A DNA stretch of 53,917 nucleotides, taken from NCBI GenBank assembly GCA_900319905.1, contig ONQB01000031.1, positions 1-53,917 on the forward strand, given 5' to 3'. The position numbers were made by a program, and so were the translations under genes. Origin of the DNA: an uncultured Prevotella sp. (GTDB lineage: Bacteria > Bacteroidota > Bacteroidia > Bacteroidales > Bacteroidaceae). The number at the start of each line of letters is the position of its first letter. The first letter of the stretch is position 1. The notes under the pieces are model-generated. The model was not told where the DNA came from, did no database searches, and was given only the letters and a program-made list of their open reading frames with translations. Below, piece by piece: positions 12,401 through 18,988 of the stretch.

Positions 12401-15400
12401 GGCAGGTTGAGAAAACTCGACAACCTCGAACAGCATGCCGTGGCCGTCAACGACAGCAATAACAGCACCGACAACACCTTCGACCTCCTCTCGAAGATGG
12501 ACGCGCCCTACAACGAGAGCATGTTCTACGATGCCAACAACGGCAAGCGCCGTTTCGGTGAGGTGGCGTGGTACAGCGCCTACGAGAAGGACCGCTCCCT
12601 GCCGGCACAGAACAACTTCGAGACCTATCTCGACATGCCGTTTGTCTACAATCAGCACATCGTGCATCAGCTCAACGACTGGAATCCCGAAACGAGCTCG
12701 GGGGGCGACAATGGCTCGAACTATCAGAACTGCAATGTCGTGATCAGCAGCGAAAATACCAGCTACGAGGGACCGAACTTCGGCAACCCCAGCGGCAGCG
12801 CCGGCTTCGACGGTTACAACGAGAGCGCCGACTGGAGTCCGTCGCGCATGAACGTGCTTACCGACGCCGGTTCGGGAAAACTGGCACAGAAGATTACCAG
12901 CAACGGCAGCACCTCCTATGGCGCCACCTTCATCACCGACGCCGACGGCACGTACAAGAACGGTACGGGTGTCTATGTCCGGGCTAAGTACGACAACTGG
13001 AGCAGTCTCATCCGACGCTTCCTGCCTATCGGCACCGACCGCTACATGCTGTCCACCTACACCAACAAGCCGGGCTACACCGCCATACCGCGTATCAGTC
13101 CCGACCCCAACCCGTCGCACAACCGCACCTATATCGACATCGGTGTCTATGAGTTCCGTCACCGTCCCCTGCAGCCGCAGGTCACCGACGGTGTCGACAT
13201 CATCTGGGTGAGTTCCAAGGAGAAGGCCGACAACGGACTGCCCTTGGGTTCCGACTGGTCGAGGCCATCGACCGACCTGCAGCGTGCCATCGAGACACTG
13301 CTGTCGTCGCGCAACGGCCACCGCAAGGAGATACGCCTCATGAACGGCGACTACACACCCAACTACACCATCAACGGACACACCGCCTTCTATATCGACA
13401 CGCGCCTGCTCAACAGCACCACCATGCTCGGCTCCACCACCGATGCCGATGGCAAAGCGACGGCCATCACCGGCGAGGGCGTCGCCAGCCTCTGCATACG
13501 CGGTGGATACAGCCACGACCTCAACGGCGCCTACGACATCAAGGAGTATCCGACGGTCATACACCAGCGCCAGCGCACCAACAACAGCAGCTCGCAGTGG
13601 GACCACCTCTTCTATATCAACGACGCCTCGCAGCGCTACGGATACACCAGCTACAACAAATCCAACCAGTTCGGGCAGCAGGGCAAGAATGTGTCGGAGT
13701 CCGTAACCTCCATTCCTATAGAGATTTACGGTGTCACGATGCAGAACGACCAGACCAACAAGGACGTCCTGGGCAGCGTCATCTACTATCCCGATGCCAT
13801 GGGCGCCAACCCCGTCAGGGACACCGACCCGACAACGTTGGACAAGGCTCCCGACATCAAGGGCACGTCGGCGTCGTTCGTCACGTGGACTAAACGGATT
13901 GGCGACAACACCGCCAGCAGCACCTATCAGTCGTTGAGCGCCAAGATAGCAGCCGGACAGATGCCGAAACTCATCCTCGGCTCCGACATTATCTATGGCA
14001 GTGGCAACACCGCCGACTTCAACCCTGCGGCCGACGGCACACAGCGCCGGAAGGCCAGCGCCGTCTATATCGGTGCCACCGGTGGCCACGCCCTGCTCTA
14101 CAACAACGTGTTCCACAGCAACCAGGCCCATCCGCTCATCACGAAGGCGCCTACACGCATCGTCAACAGCACCTTCGCCCTCAACGGCATGGAGGTGGTC
14201 ATGGACGCGGACGGCGACGCCGACGAACAGCGCAACGACACGCTCAAGAGCCGCGTGTTCAACTCCGTGTTCTGGCGCAACAACCCGACAAAGAACGCAC
14301 CGGCCACAAACAGCGACTATGGCGAGCAGTTCAGCATCAAGGGCATCAACAACCGACTGCTCACCGATGTCGTCACCACCGACGACAAGGCAGGCAGCGA
14401 GAACCGCTTTGAGCGCAACTGCTATACAGGAGGATACACCGAGAGCACCAACTACGACACCAACGGCGAACTGGACAAACGGCGCTACAACACCGGACTG
14501 GCCTTCGAGAATACCGACCTGATGAATGGTCCTAACTTCGTGCAGCCGCTCAGCGACGACCCCGATAAGCGCAACTTCACCATTCAGCCCAGTCAGCGTC
14601 TCGTCAACAAAGGCAATGACCAGCGCTATGTGATGACATACAATAAGGCGGTAGGAGCCGACAACTCCAACTTCGTATACGACTTCGCATGGGTGCAGAC
14701 CAAGGATGAAGTCGTCAGCTACGACGGACAGGACGTGACCATCGCCATGGACTACGAGCAGCGCAACGGACCGCAGTTCGATGCCGGCTACCGCGACCGC
14801 TTCAGCCACACCTCGCACATCGACATCGGTGCCTACGAATACCAGAACGTGCTGCGACGCGTGCTCTATGTCGACACCCGACGCATCGCCGAGACGGGCG
14901 AGAGCTGGGAAAAGCCGCTCAACGACATACAGAACGCCGTCGATCTGGCAGCTCTCTACCACACCTCGCATCCGCGACAGCAGGCTTACGTCTTCGTCAA
15001 GTCGAACGAGGGCTCGTCGAGTGCCGTCGAGCATACCCACCAGGGCGTGCTGCTGCGCGAGGGCGTGAGCATCTACGGCGGCATGTCGGGATCCGGACTG
15101 ATGAGGGAGACCTTGGGCAAGACGGCCGACGACAACTACTATGAGGACCGCAACATCATCGACTACCTCAACGAGGTGGAACGCAACGACATACGCACGC
15201 CGGTGGGAGCTCTCGGATTCAACAAGACCGTCATCAGCAGCATACGCACCAGCGACCAGGACCGCTATGCGCCCTTCGACCACGATAACATATACACCGA
15301 CGACGACCAGCGCAAGGGACTCATCCCGGCAGGAAAGAAGGTGGGCGACAAGGTGGCCTCCGACCCGCGTCTTCAGGTGCGCACGCTCATCGACGGCTTC

Positions 15401-18148
15401 GCGGTGATGCCCGACGGCAATGCGTCGCCACAGCAGAGTCCTATCCGCATCAGGCCCGTCCTCAAGGACAGCGTGCCGAAGGCCATGACCATCGACTCCA
15501 TCATCGTGCGGCACGTCACCATGAACGGCGAGAAATATTATGTGGAGCGACTGGCACAGAACCGGGGCGACAAGAGCGAGCTGAAGACGGGAACCGACTC
15601 CCTCGGAGGCGAATATACCGAGGCCTTCAAGAACTATCATCCTTACCCGTCGCTGGCGCTGCGCAATATCATCGTGGCCGACTGGAAGATGCCGGCCAAC
15701 GTCGATGTGGCATACATCGACCAGTCGCTCATCTACAATGCCCTCTTCCGTGACAACACCACCTCCGGCACGGGGGCCTCGCTGCGACTCGGCAGCCGTG
15801 GCTACGCCATGTGCGTGACAGCAACGGGAAAGACCGTGGGCAGCGACGGCTCCACCACGCTCAACAACCTCACCCACCACTACCAGCAGAAATACGACTG
15901 CACCGGCGACGGAAACAAGGACCAGTCCTTCGACCTGGAGTGCAATCTCCACCGCGGCACAAGCCATCTCTACTTCTGTCTGACCAACTTCGACAACGAC
16001 AAGGTCACACAGGCCAGTCTGCTCAAGGGACATATCCCCATCCTCACCGCCGCCGGCGTGGAGGACCCGAACCTGATGTACCAGTATCTGGACACGTCGC
16101 CATACATCGACCTCGATGTCTATAGCATCAACTCGGAGTACTACAGCGCCAACAACCCGCATAAGAGCAGCGGGGAATATCTGAAGACATCGGAAACATC
16201 GGATGTGAAATGGCTGTCACAGGCCAACCCCGAGAACTTCCTGCCGATAAACCTGCGCGACTTCGTCCATCTGCGCGTCGACAACGAGACGGTGAACACA
16301 AGGCCCAGCGACACCGACATCCTCGGCAACCCGCGCTTCCCGAAGGGTATCACCGGCGCCAACGACAAACTCGACCGCGGATGCTTCGAGACGTGGTGGC
16401 AGCGTTCCACATACGTCACCAACAAGGAGCTCGGCCGCTATCCTCACCCGGGAAGTGCCGTCTATCTGCTCAACCGCTATGCCTACCATCCGTCGCATGT
16501 CGACAACGTGTCGAAAATCTATAACGATGCCGACATGGATATCTCGCTCGTCCTCGACGTGAGCATCGCCCCTGGACTAATCCTCATGCAGCAGGGCACG
16601 AGTCTTTATGGCAATGGTCATGGCGTACACACCAAGACGATGGGATTCGAGCGCACCGTGAACATCAACAAGGGCACCATCGTTGCACTGCCCTACGCCA
16701 TGGACTACGGAGCCGACAACTGTATATGGGACGTCACCAACTACGGTGGAAGCCAGAAGCAGAAGGTGCTGGCTGAGGTCGACCACGACCGGGCGTCGAA
16801 GGACCTCGTCTATCACTACAACGCCGTGCAGAGAAGTCAGTGGAACAACATCTTCGAGGCCTCCAACTCCTCGAAGTGGACGCTCCTTGATGTCAACGAC
16901 CGCAAGCGTGAGGCTGCCCACGGCGTGCTCATCGTGCCCAAGGACCCGATGAGCACCCACTATCAGGCTGCCGTCAAGGCCGGGGTGCGTACCTACCGCT
17001 TCATTGGTGTGGCCCGTGACGCGTCGTGGGCATACGCCGAGGAGGACGGTGCCACCACGAAGACGGTGACGCTCCATCAGCGCGACGACTACAAGAGTAG
17101 CAACAACGCGGCCGACTTCACCAGCAAGGAGGACATGGGATGGAACCTCATCGGACTGCCCTACGCCGTCAACACCTATTACACTCACCGCCGACAGACG
17201 GCCATGGGCGACTACACCATGAACGTGCCGCATACGCTGTGGATGTACTTCGATGGCGACTACACCATGAAGAACCACGATATGGCCAACACCAACTTCG
17301 TCAACGATGTCTTCGAACAGGTGCAGAAGGCCGTCGACAAGCGGCGTAAGAGCAAGGGCGGCTACTATCCCGTGAAGGCATGGAGCGAGAACTGGGACGA
17401 CTGGAACCAGGTGCCGATCCGATACCCGATGATTGGCGTGTACGACGAGAAACGCGGCGGAAGTAAATCGAAGCCGGATGATAATGGCATCATCACCTAT
17501 GTTCTTACCGATACCGTGCTCACGGCCAACCCGCGGCCGCGTATATGGATGGGTGAGGGATTCTTCACGCAGACGGCGGCGGTCAACGATCAGGGCATCG
17601 AGCAGCTCTCGTTCTCCACACCGCTCTATGTGCCTAACACCAACCGCGTACAGACGTTCGCCACGCCCATCGAGGTGAAATATGACGCTACGACGGGTCT
17701 GCGCATCGACGACACGACGGGTGCAGGGCAGGGCTCCTCATCGGGTTCGGGTTCTTCATCGGGTTCGGGTTCATCATCGGGCTCGGGCTCCTCATCGGGT
17801 TCGGCGAAGGACGGGTCGGCCGCGGCCAGACAGGCCCGTTACCTGCAGGCGGTCAACGATGCGATGTGGCAGCTCTGCGGACCTGACTACCGCCTCTATG
17901 GCGGAACGACGGCGATAGACGACCCGCAGACCGACGAGGTAGTGGGCGGCATCATCATTCGTGTGCGCCAGCGCAATGTCATCATCAGTGGATTGAAGGT
18001 CGGCGACATGGTCGACATCTATGACCCCACCGGCCGTATCTACAACATGATACGTGCCACGGGACCGGTGGTCCGCACCGCCGTGCCCACCTCCGGCGTG
18101 TATATCATAAGGGCTGGAGACAAAGTGGCAAAGGCGGCAGTGAGGTGA
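3470..18148 (+). CDS. Giant T9SS-exported multi-module parallel beta-helix protein
   Basis: A 4892-residue secreted protein with a signal peptide (about residues 1-22, ending MGQ). About seven tandem modules share one plan. A start motif of the form (F/L/I)YV....G..W..A...IQ.A(I/L/M) is found near residues 35, 600, 1064, 1802, 2342, 3242 and 3797. Next comes a G(V/I)..(Y/W/I)GG(Y/F/M) turn, then right-handed beta-helix rungs rich in YGGGA and N-x-I/V, and a closing DIGAYEY-type motif (near 568, 1038, 1758, 2325, 3223, 3784, 4300). This matches pectin-lyase-fold/choice-of-anchor proteins. Residues ~1105-1285 are an AT-rich inserted domain. A non-repeat region (~4300-4750) and a Gly/Ser linker (4755-4778) precede a T9SS type A sorting domain ending GVYIIRAGDKVAKAAVR. 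It follows two lipoprotein genes with a 2-bp gap. Likely adhesin or glycan-binding; no catalytic residues recognised. Confidence 0.75.
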   Translation: MFRLRHILTLLLSLMVAQLMGQTPQETTINASHRRYVTPTGAYSNRGTTWADAKNNIQDAINDLVASNLLPGEVWVKEGTYRPTESTESGGSSLYASFKIPAGITVRGGFAGNEVTLNDRMVKYLDKDGNTVGTAKIGDTFSKAYTDKRFLHPTVLTGDLSSRQANFTWNDQSHRYATQFYGNAYHVVWFATNGFDSNGRAKALRLNDASWTATLEGVTIMRGYAYNSSLEGHPHNAYGGGAYMVDGSMMRDVRIECCEASRNGGAIYMDGGGVCDHVFVTTSQAQGIGTSYGYGGGVCIETNPAISDVAPVETGFRYGMIANCASRQGGGLAILTSRNTFTETYTNPVTGAQETRTRVPAIYEDQRNKAYAYASIVAHNVALIEGGGIYTNGGGAMSQMTIVGNACYGTATIVNGVTQGRSGGLYACDKMTIHNSVLYGNYAMSNNGIQYATSRTSISEDLKALMEYCRVENNDITDWSSTRKVQVLTAANPEFVNPLDYGIRRSTHDGDEFLMPFSYRVKKQSPMVNSGLFSANLDKESLTTNRAIYPFDQLTNDLYGRPYQAHATLGAINCDDYSVTDVIKKDNLTTTTEGTSTVVHLFVDPAATVSNYDGRLGASWDTPLRYLNNALEFVRTEREDAANANTIYRIHIKQGTVTNVDHFEQRTTYVRSIDFPLYNNVQIYGGYSSGLTGTDVDAANRDPLKYPTVITAVTVQNDYTMNALHLLTMKGAQNVVVDGVELQFANAKEPMLAGANPKHYGGAILMQADGTTGSTATFRNIIIKGCTSPQGAAVWVGDRCKASFENTIIYNNESRTDNGQPMGTIYTEGSGSITFDHGDVLHNVGYAGLLNGDKCGQHYTNTVFHANVRKPLDDYRTESADIIPDAILPSFAYRSTASTTPSADAINAHGSHTDEATATGVHGSYCFFDVRSAALKGKNFDDLAASTTVMQQKMYQYQYGLSYYFDSENGTNGYPRFVNATRNCGVSPLGDVSFYGRGVSFEPDNMNPIVNAADNTAGRDNWGTDYTTHITRDYGGNPDVGAIENHADNSDAENAQPDGQPPYGKDIYVRMPEDGGDDNNDGHSWNNAVATMQRAMDLAKINGKVTTDSIKVTYTSFKRAPDNANSLTEGTWYQIGSDYRDYYWNAGTSILEPTNDVGKNDGKDKSSDYESTFFQPEKVNNSWYNKKYYLKTRDGGYLHIDNNSVRITNKDDATDFYIERYNGVWLIYNTYYDWFSNYNLFIDAYSENSIGTKKRSDNRYESTSAWNFYAVTFGTATETETVEHITYDASNIHVAAGTYDTRIHDKDKYSSSRFSSGGLHLVDGVNLYGGYPATGNPGEKERDLSNRKLSYTTTITANSTASDVNKSANRVLTQDADFVVPTMVEGFRITGGTCSGTNYGAGVFMRNNGTLKNCLVEGNTFTSNSSTAWATDGGGGGGVYCIGGTIFNCTVRRNTYHYGGLTDSGLSGDDISYNSVGGAGVFLEGGDVQNSLIVENTLDNSATAIFGAGLFIKKPSRIFNTTIAYNRALLATAWQRRHAGGGAWDYSASKTLSTWQNCIVWGNMANGMLAENYIQVLSAHGSTATISNADNFNDCYTSAIRGYWTGKETPETVFSNDDASDATKVYAPATSVIHINTDNGGGLSGYNNGYDNQNHLTQSTVNDKPVTSIAEINREYNLQCHINSPFKGDGENLINYDSWDFSDAYKSGSGLTYELKDPTDASTSRYCINMGNSSDAIFTDKLTVDIVGDARIQDCQVDKGAYEYNGAGSITPEVFEPGKLPQAYAETLVSAKDTSQLAKRTTAVFYVTPNGQGTATASSWDNAACSMKLQNVLDAAGRYKFCNPTRRVIVKVATEDENLKFRYYATRTTRPDESDVRLYSIMVPRGVEVWGGYCQDANAKESGFDTIIDGTRFDRRDVKRYKTTFDANYVNTLMGTKAVAYHVITFTDRIFDKEGNAYTLEEQQQGANAYITPSGSNLAQRGGSSSYASLTTRFSSAVPQDYADYGDLLYRAVIDGIYVQGGRADIAIERLGSSNVLNPNRYGGAAIVKNYAHVRNCVLEDNRAYYGGALALMPGAIVSGTLIKGNSATEGGGAIYVFTEGDEVNLLEGSVTVKTLPTGSEQDNNGTSYDALMPHVYTSTIARNFAQLGGGVCFTTDEANVRFNSTVIWQNIGQDGANIYGLYNPNTLESNKANIEYFPFAYSAAEGVRLTGVNNITLNTVNRQGTRFVDKNNDFPQWPKPLATTDPNYYRDVLHELPLSQQKIASNSDDMGYYGITNYSVLSLAGMSIGAYRRLIQTKGLSAIDLLGTGRTSGYHADNVEPTYIDIGARAFTKETPHKKLMLQLYVTTPELVNMTAAEKLMKMANDDVSGSANKEQAEYVRDYFSQEGSSFGYPMQSLQTALDYIREQRTKTASGAFPSGVSNVNNCKFFIYLSGGTFYPSRDLEMENRVSSTSTFVIPEGVSIIGGFNPNETFQWDDSKVDETTDSHFQRVGNTLSETDSNGKNVLSFVGGYFSPKTDVTSPTTKDATFYVDENSEEYLSQVYYSGQKDKFDANGKLKPENMHLDFTTDGTTFRMMMLHPDTLSNLREHADVNNNNIIEPWEFLNQTILDGNVANIAEQGVHHVITILANENLVGMLPSPISLYDGYKNDGYHSRMLGQYVAFNGLTIKGGRARGWDDSYANHLQEFSYYHGGAILIDGNIFHDDNSKDDQRANPDKLVGDNYLHAGASNTWAYRDIPVVALNCRFINNQAGYGGAISTNSSLELMNCSFEQNMAVGGIDKLGKEYQSALDGKTISYVDGRDASKDPISEVSYPGQGGAIYSTKQLFAYNTIFANNEARATMDETQNNTIEVRQCTSFRRSNYSVNRKELFGGGGVAFIGMKGLFHFFNCDMVNNMANAYPVILTRNPNLSEDENLGIRQYSQIMNSVVWGNRLNDGVMKNSALWNMTRTTDDGSVKDAQFGQRLKFNAQLICNIGRLRKLDNLEQHAVAVNDSNNSTDNTFDLLSKMDAPYNESMFYDANNGKRRFGEVAWYSAYEKDRSLPAQNNFETYLDMPFVYNQHIVHQLNDWNPETSSGGDNGSNYQNCNVVISSENTSYEGPNFGNPSGSAGFDGYNESADWSPSRMNVLTDAGSGKLAQKITSNGSTSYGATFITDADGTYKNGTGVYVRAKYDNWSSLIRRFLPIGTDRYMLSTYTNKPGYTAIPRISPDPNPSHNRTYIDIGVYEFRHRPLQPQVTDGVDIIWVSSKEKADNGLPLGSDWSRPSTDLQRAIETLLSSRNGHRKEIRLMNGDYTPNYTINGHTAFYIDTRLLNSTTMLGSTTDADGKATAITGEGVASLCIRGGYSHDLNGAYDIKEYPTVIHQRQRTNNSSSQWDHLFYINDASQRYGYTSYNKSNQFGQQGKNVSESVTSIPIEIYGVTMQNDQTNKDVLGSVIYYPDAMGANPVRDTDPTTLDKAPDIKGTSASFVTWTKRIGDNTASSTYQSLSAKIAAGQMPKLILGSDIIYGSGNTADFNPAADGTQRRKASAVYIGATGGHALLYNNVFHSNQAHPLITKAPTRIVNSTFALNGMEVVMDADGDADEQRNDTLKSRVFNSVFWRNNPTKNAPATNSDYGEQFSIKGINNRLLTDVVTTDDKAGSENRFERNCYTGGYTESTNYDTNGELDKRRYNTGLAFENTDLMNGPNFVQPLSDDPDKRNFTIQPSQRLVNKGNDQRYVMTYNKAVGADNSNFVYDFAWVQTKDEVVSYDGQDVTIAMDYEQRNGPQFDAGYRDRFSHTSHIDIGAYEYQNVLRRVLYVDTRRIAETGESWEKPLNDIQNAVDLAALYHTSHPRQQAYVFVKSNEGSSSAVEHTHQGVLLREGVSIYGGMSGSGLMRETLGKTADDNYYEDRNIIDYLNEVERNDIRTPVGALGFNKTVISSIRTSDQDRYAPFDHDNIYTDDDQRKGLIPAGKKVGDKVASDPRLQVRTLIDGFAVMPDGNASPQQSPIRIRPVLKDSVPKAMTIDSIIVRHVTMNGEKYYVERLAQNRGDKSELKTGTDSLGGEYTEAFKNYHPYPSLALRNIIVADWKMPANVDVAYIDQSLIYNALFRDNTTSGTGASLRLGSRGYAMCVTATGKTVGSDGSTTLNNLTHHYQQKYDCTGDGNKDQSFDLECNLHRGTSHLYFCLTNFDNDKVTQASLLKGHIPILTAAGVEDPNLMYQYLDTSPYIDLDVYSINSEYYSANNPHKSSGEYLKTSETSDVKWLSQANPENFLPINLRDFVHLRVDNETVNTRPSDTDILGNPRFPKGITGANDKLDRGCFETWWQRSTYVTNKELGRYPHPGSAVYLLNRYAYHPSHVDNVSKIYNDADMDISLVLDVSIAPGLILMQQGTSLYGNGHGVHTKTMGFERTVNINKGTIVALPYAMDYGADNCIWDVTNYGGSQKQKVLAEVDHDRASKDLVYHYNAVQRSQWNNIFEASNSSKWTLLDVNDRKREAAHGVLIVPKDPMSTHYQAAVKAGVRTYRFIGVARDASWAYAEEDGATTKTVTLHQRDDYKSSNNAADFTSKEDMGWNLIGLPYAVNTYYTHRRQTAMGDYTMNVPHTLWMYFDGDYTMKNHDMANTNFVNDVFEQVQKAVDKRRKSKGGYYPVKAWSENWDDWNQVPIRYPMIGVYDEKRGGSKSKPDDNGIITYVLTDTVLTANPRPRIWMGEGFFTQTAAVNDQGIEQLSFSTPLYVPNTNRVQTFATPIEVKYDATTGLRIDDTTGAGQGSSSGSGSSSGSGSSSGSGSSSGSAKDGSAAARQARYLQAVNDAMWQLCGPDYRLYGGTTAIDDPQTDEVVGGIIIRVRQRNVIISGLKVGDMVDIYDPTGRIYNMIRATGPVVRTAVPTSGVYIIRAGDKVAKAAVR
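6780..7330 (+). other. AT-rich inserted domain within giant protein
   Basis: Within the third module the base composition drops sharply, with codons such as TAT, AAT, AAA and ATA where the flanks use GC-ending ones. The encoded ~185 residues (about 1105-1285) interrupt a module between its IQ.A helix (MQRAMDLAK) and the strand IHVAAGTYD that should follow directly. The insert contains GTWYQIGS, YYLKTRDGGYLHIDN and FYIERYNGVW, a pattern reminiscent of ricin-B or fascin-like beta-trefoils. The insertion is visible in sequence; the fold and a lateral origin are inference. Confidence 0.6.
17732..17803 (+). repeat. 18-bp x4 minisatellite encoding Gly/Ser linker
   Basis: Four tandem 18-bp units each encode GSSSGS, giving a flexible linker just before the T9SS sorting domain. 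The units differ only at third codon positions, so they are near-perfect and copy number may vary without a frameshift. Confidence 0.9.
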
Positions 18149-18272
18149 TACCCAACGTTTGGAGAGAATAACTCATGAATTCTGTAGCTATTCAGCCATT
18201 TCCTGTTCGCCAATGCGTCACCCAATTAAAGGAAAATGGTCATGAACGGGCTTCCGCTCCTAATGGAGCTAT

Positions 18273-18337
18273 GTGTCTAAAGTTGACGGGGTAGCCTTAC
18301 GAGCAAGCTCGCAGGCTACCCCGTCAACTTTAGACAC
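18273..18337. repeat. Perfect 25-bp inverted repeat hairpin
   Basis: The arms 18273-18297 and 18313-18337 are exact reverse complements (25 bp), with a 15-base loop that itself contains the palindrome CGAGCAAGCTCG. It is located 125 bp after the giant gene. It lacks a following T-run, so it is not a classic intrinsic terminator, though it may still act as an RNA 3' end barrier. Confidence 0.85.
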
Positions 18338-18546
18338 GCCCCTACTGGGCCAGTGCCCGTCCATGACGAAAATCGCTTCGCGTAAAATTGCCCTTCGGGC
18401 ATAAAATAATGCGTCAGGAAAGCTGTTGTGTGACCTACTTGCAACGTATTCCTTACAGACATTTATATTTTATGCACCGTAGGTGCAATTTTATGTCGAA
18501 GCAATTTTCTTCATGGACTGGCTTGGCCCCGCAGGGGAAGGGTTTA

Positions 18547-18595
18547 AATCTATGGGATAGCCGTCGAGCTTGCTCGTAAGGCTACCCCATAGATT
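18547..18595. repeat. Related hairpin with same loop core
   Basis: The arms 18547-18562 and 18580-18595 pair with one mismatch around a loop containing CGAGCTTGCTCG. The loop plus right arm is the reverse complement of the core of the 18273-18337 hairpin, which shows that both belong to one element family. Confidence 0.8.
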
Positions 18596-18768
18596 CATGA
18601 TTTTCCTCACTTTCTTATTGATGACGCATGGGTGAATGAAAAGTATGGGTTCTCTTCTCCATCCACAGGGTTTATCGGGTGTTGCCACATAGCCTTGCCA
18701 AAACGACGGCTGAATAATATTTTTGAGAAATTCTAAGGGAAAGTGTATGCTATTTCAAATATTTCATT

Positions 18769-18776
18769 TATCTTTG
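18769..18776 (+). promoter_or_regulatory. Promoter -7 box for rubredoxin operon
   Basis: TATCTTTG fits the Bacteroidota -7 consensus TAnnTTTG and lies about 45 bp before the rubredoxin ATG. A clear TTTG -33 box is not present at the ideal spacing, so this is a good but incomplete match. Confidence 0.6.
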
Positions 18777-18820
18777 CAACTACAATAATTACAACCCTAA
18801 ATTCTTTAATTTACAACAAG

Positions 18821-18985
18821 ATGAAAAAGTATGAATGCAACGTCTGCGGTTGGGTATACGACCCCGCAGTTGGTGATCCCGATAATGGTATCAACCCCGG
18901 AACGGCTTTTGAGGACCTTCCCGATGACTGGACTTGTCCGGAGTGTGGCGTGGGTAAGGACGACTTCTCACCCGTGGAGGACTAA
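18821..18985 (+). CDS. Rubredoxin
   Basis: A 54-residue rubredoxin, a small Fe(Cys)4 electron carrier. Both knuckles are present: CNVCGW (Cys6, Cys9) and CPECG (Cys39, Cys42), with the family core [12 protein letters not shown] and the acidic tail. The ATG at 18821 gives the canonical MKKYEC start; the open frame extends further upstream, but that region carries the promoter, so a longer start is unlikely. It is 3 bp from the flavodiiron gene, and in this pairing rubredoxin is the usual electron donor to the diiron enzyme for oxygen or nitric oxide reduction in the cytoplasm. Confidence 0.97.
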   Translation: MKKYECNVCGWVYDPAVGDPDNGINPGTAFEDLPDDWTCPECGVGKDDFSPVED

Positions 18986-18988
18986 TCA

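Larger units (their letters stand above)
18231..18606. repeat. Large near-palindromic intergenic element
   Basis: Most of the 672-bp gap 18149-18820 is one long imperfect inverted repeat. Outer ends are GGAAAATGGTCATGAA (18231 on) and TTCATGATTTTCC (ending 18606). Inner arms pair 18361-18407 with 18467-18516, sharing CCATGA.GAAAAT.GCTTCG and TAAAATTGC. Two strong hairpins lie inside: 18273-18337 and 18547-18595, both with a CGAGC..GCTCG loop and GGCTACCCC arms. A further module at 18662-18681 (TCCACAGGGTTTATCGG) recurs at 44911-44930. No gene is seen in the gap; the structure could also terminate transcription of the giant gene. Confidence 0.8.

Noticed and set aside
12338-16162. A 1274-codon open frame on the minus strand opposite the giant gene
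   Set aside because: It is a composition shadow: GC-rich Gly/Asp/Asn codons of the giant protein read as Val/Gly/His/Ala-rich sequence with no domain, and it lies wholly inside a well-supported gene.
18388-18579. A short ORF in the spacer after the giant gene
   Set aside because: It is a translation of the large palindromic element, with no family match and no initiation context.
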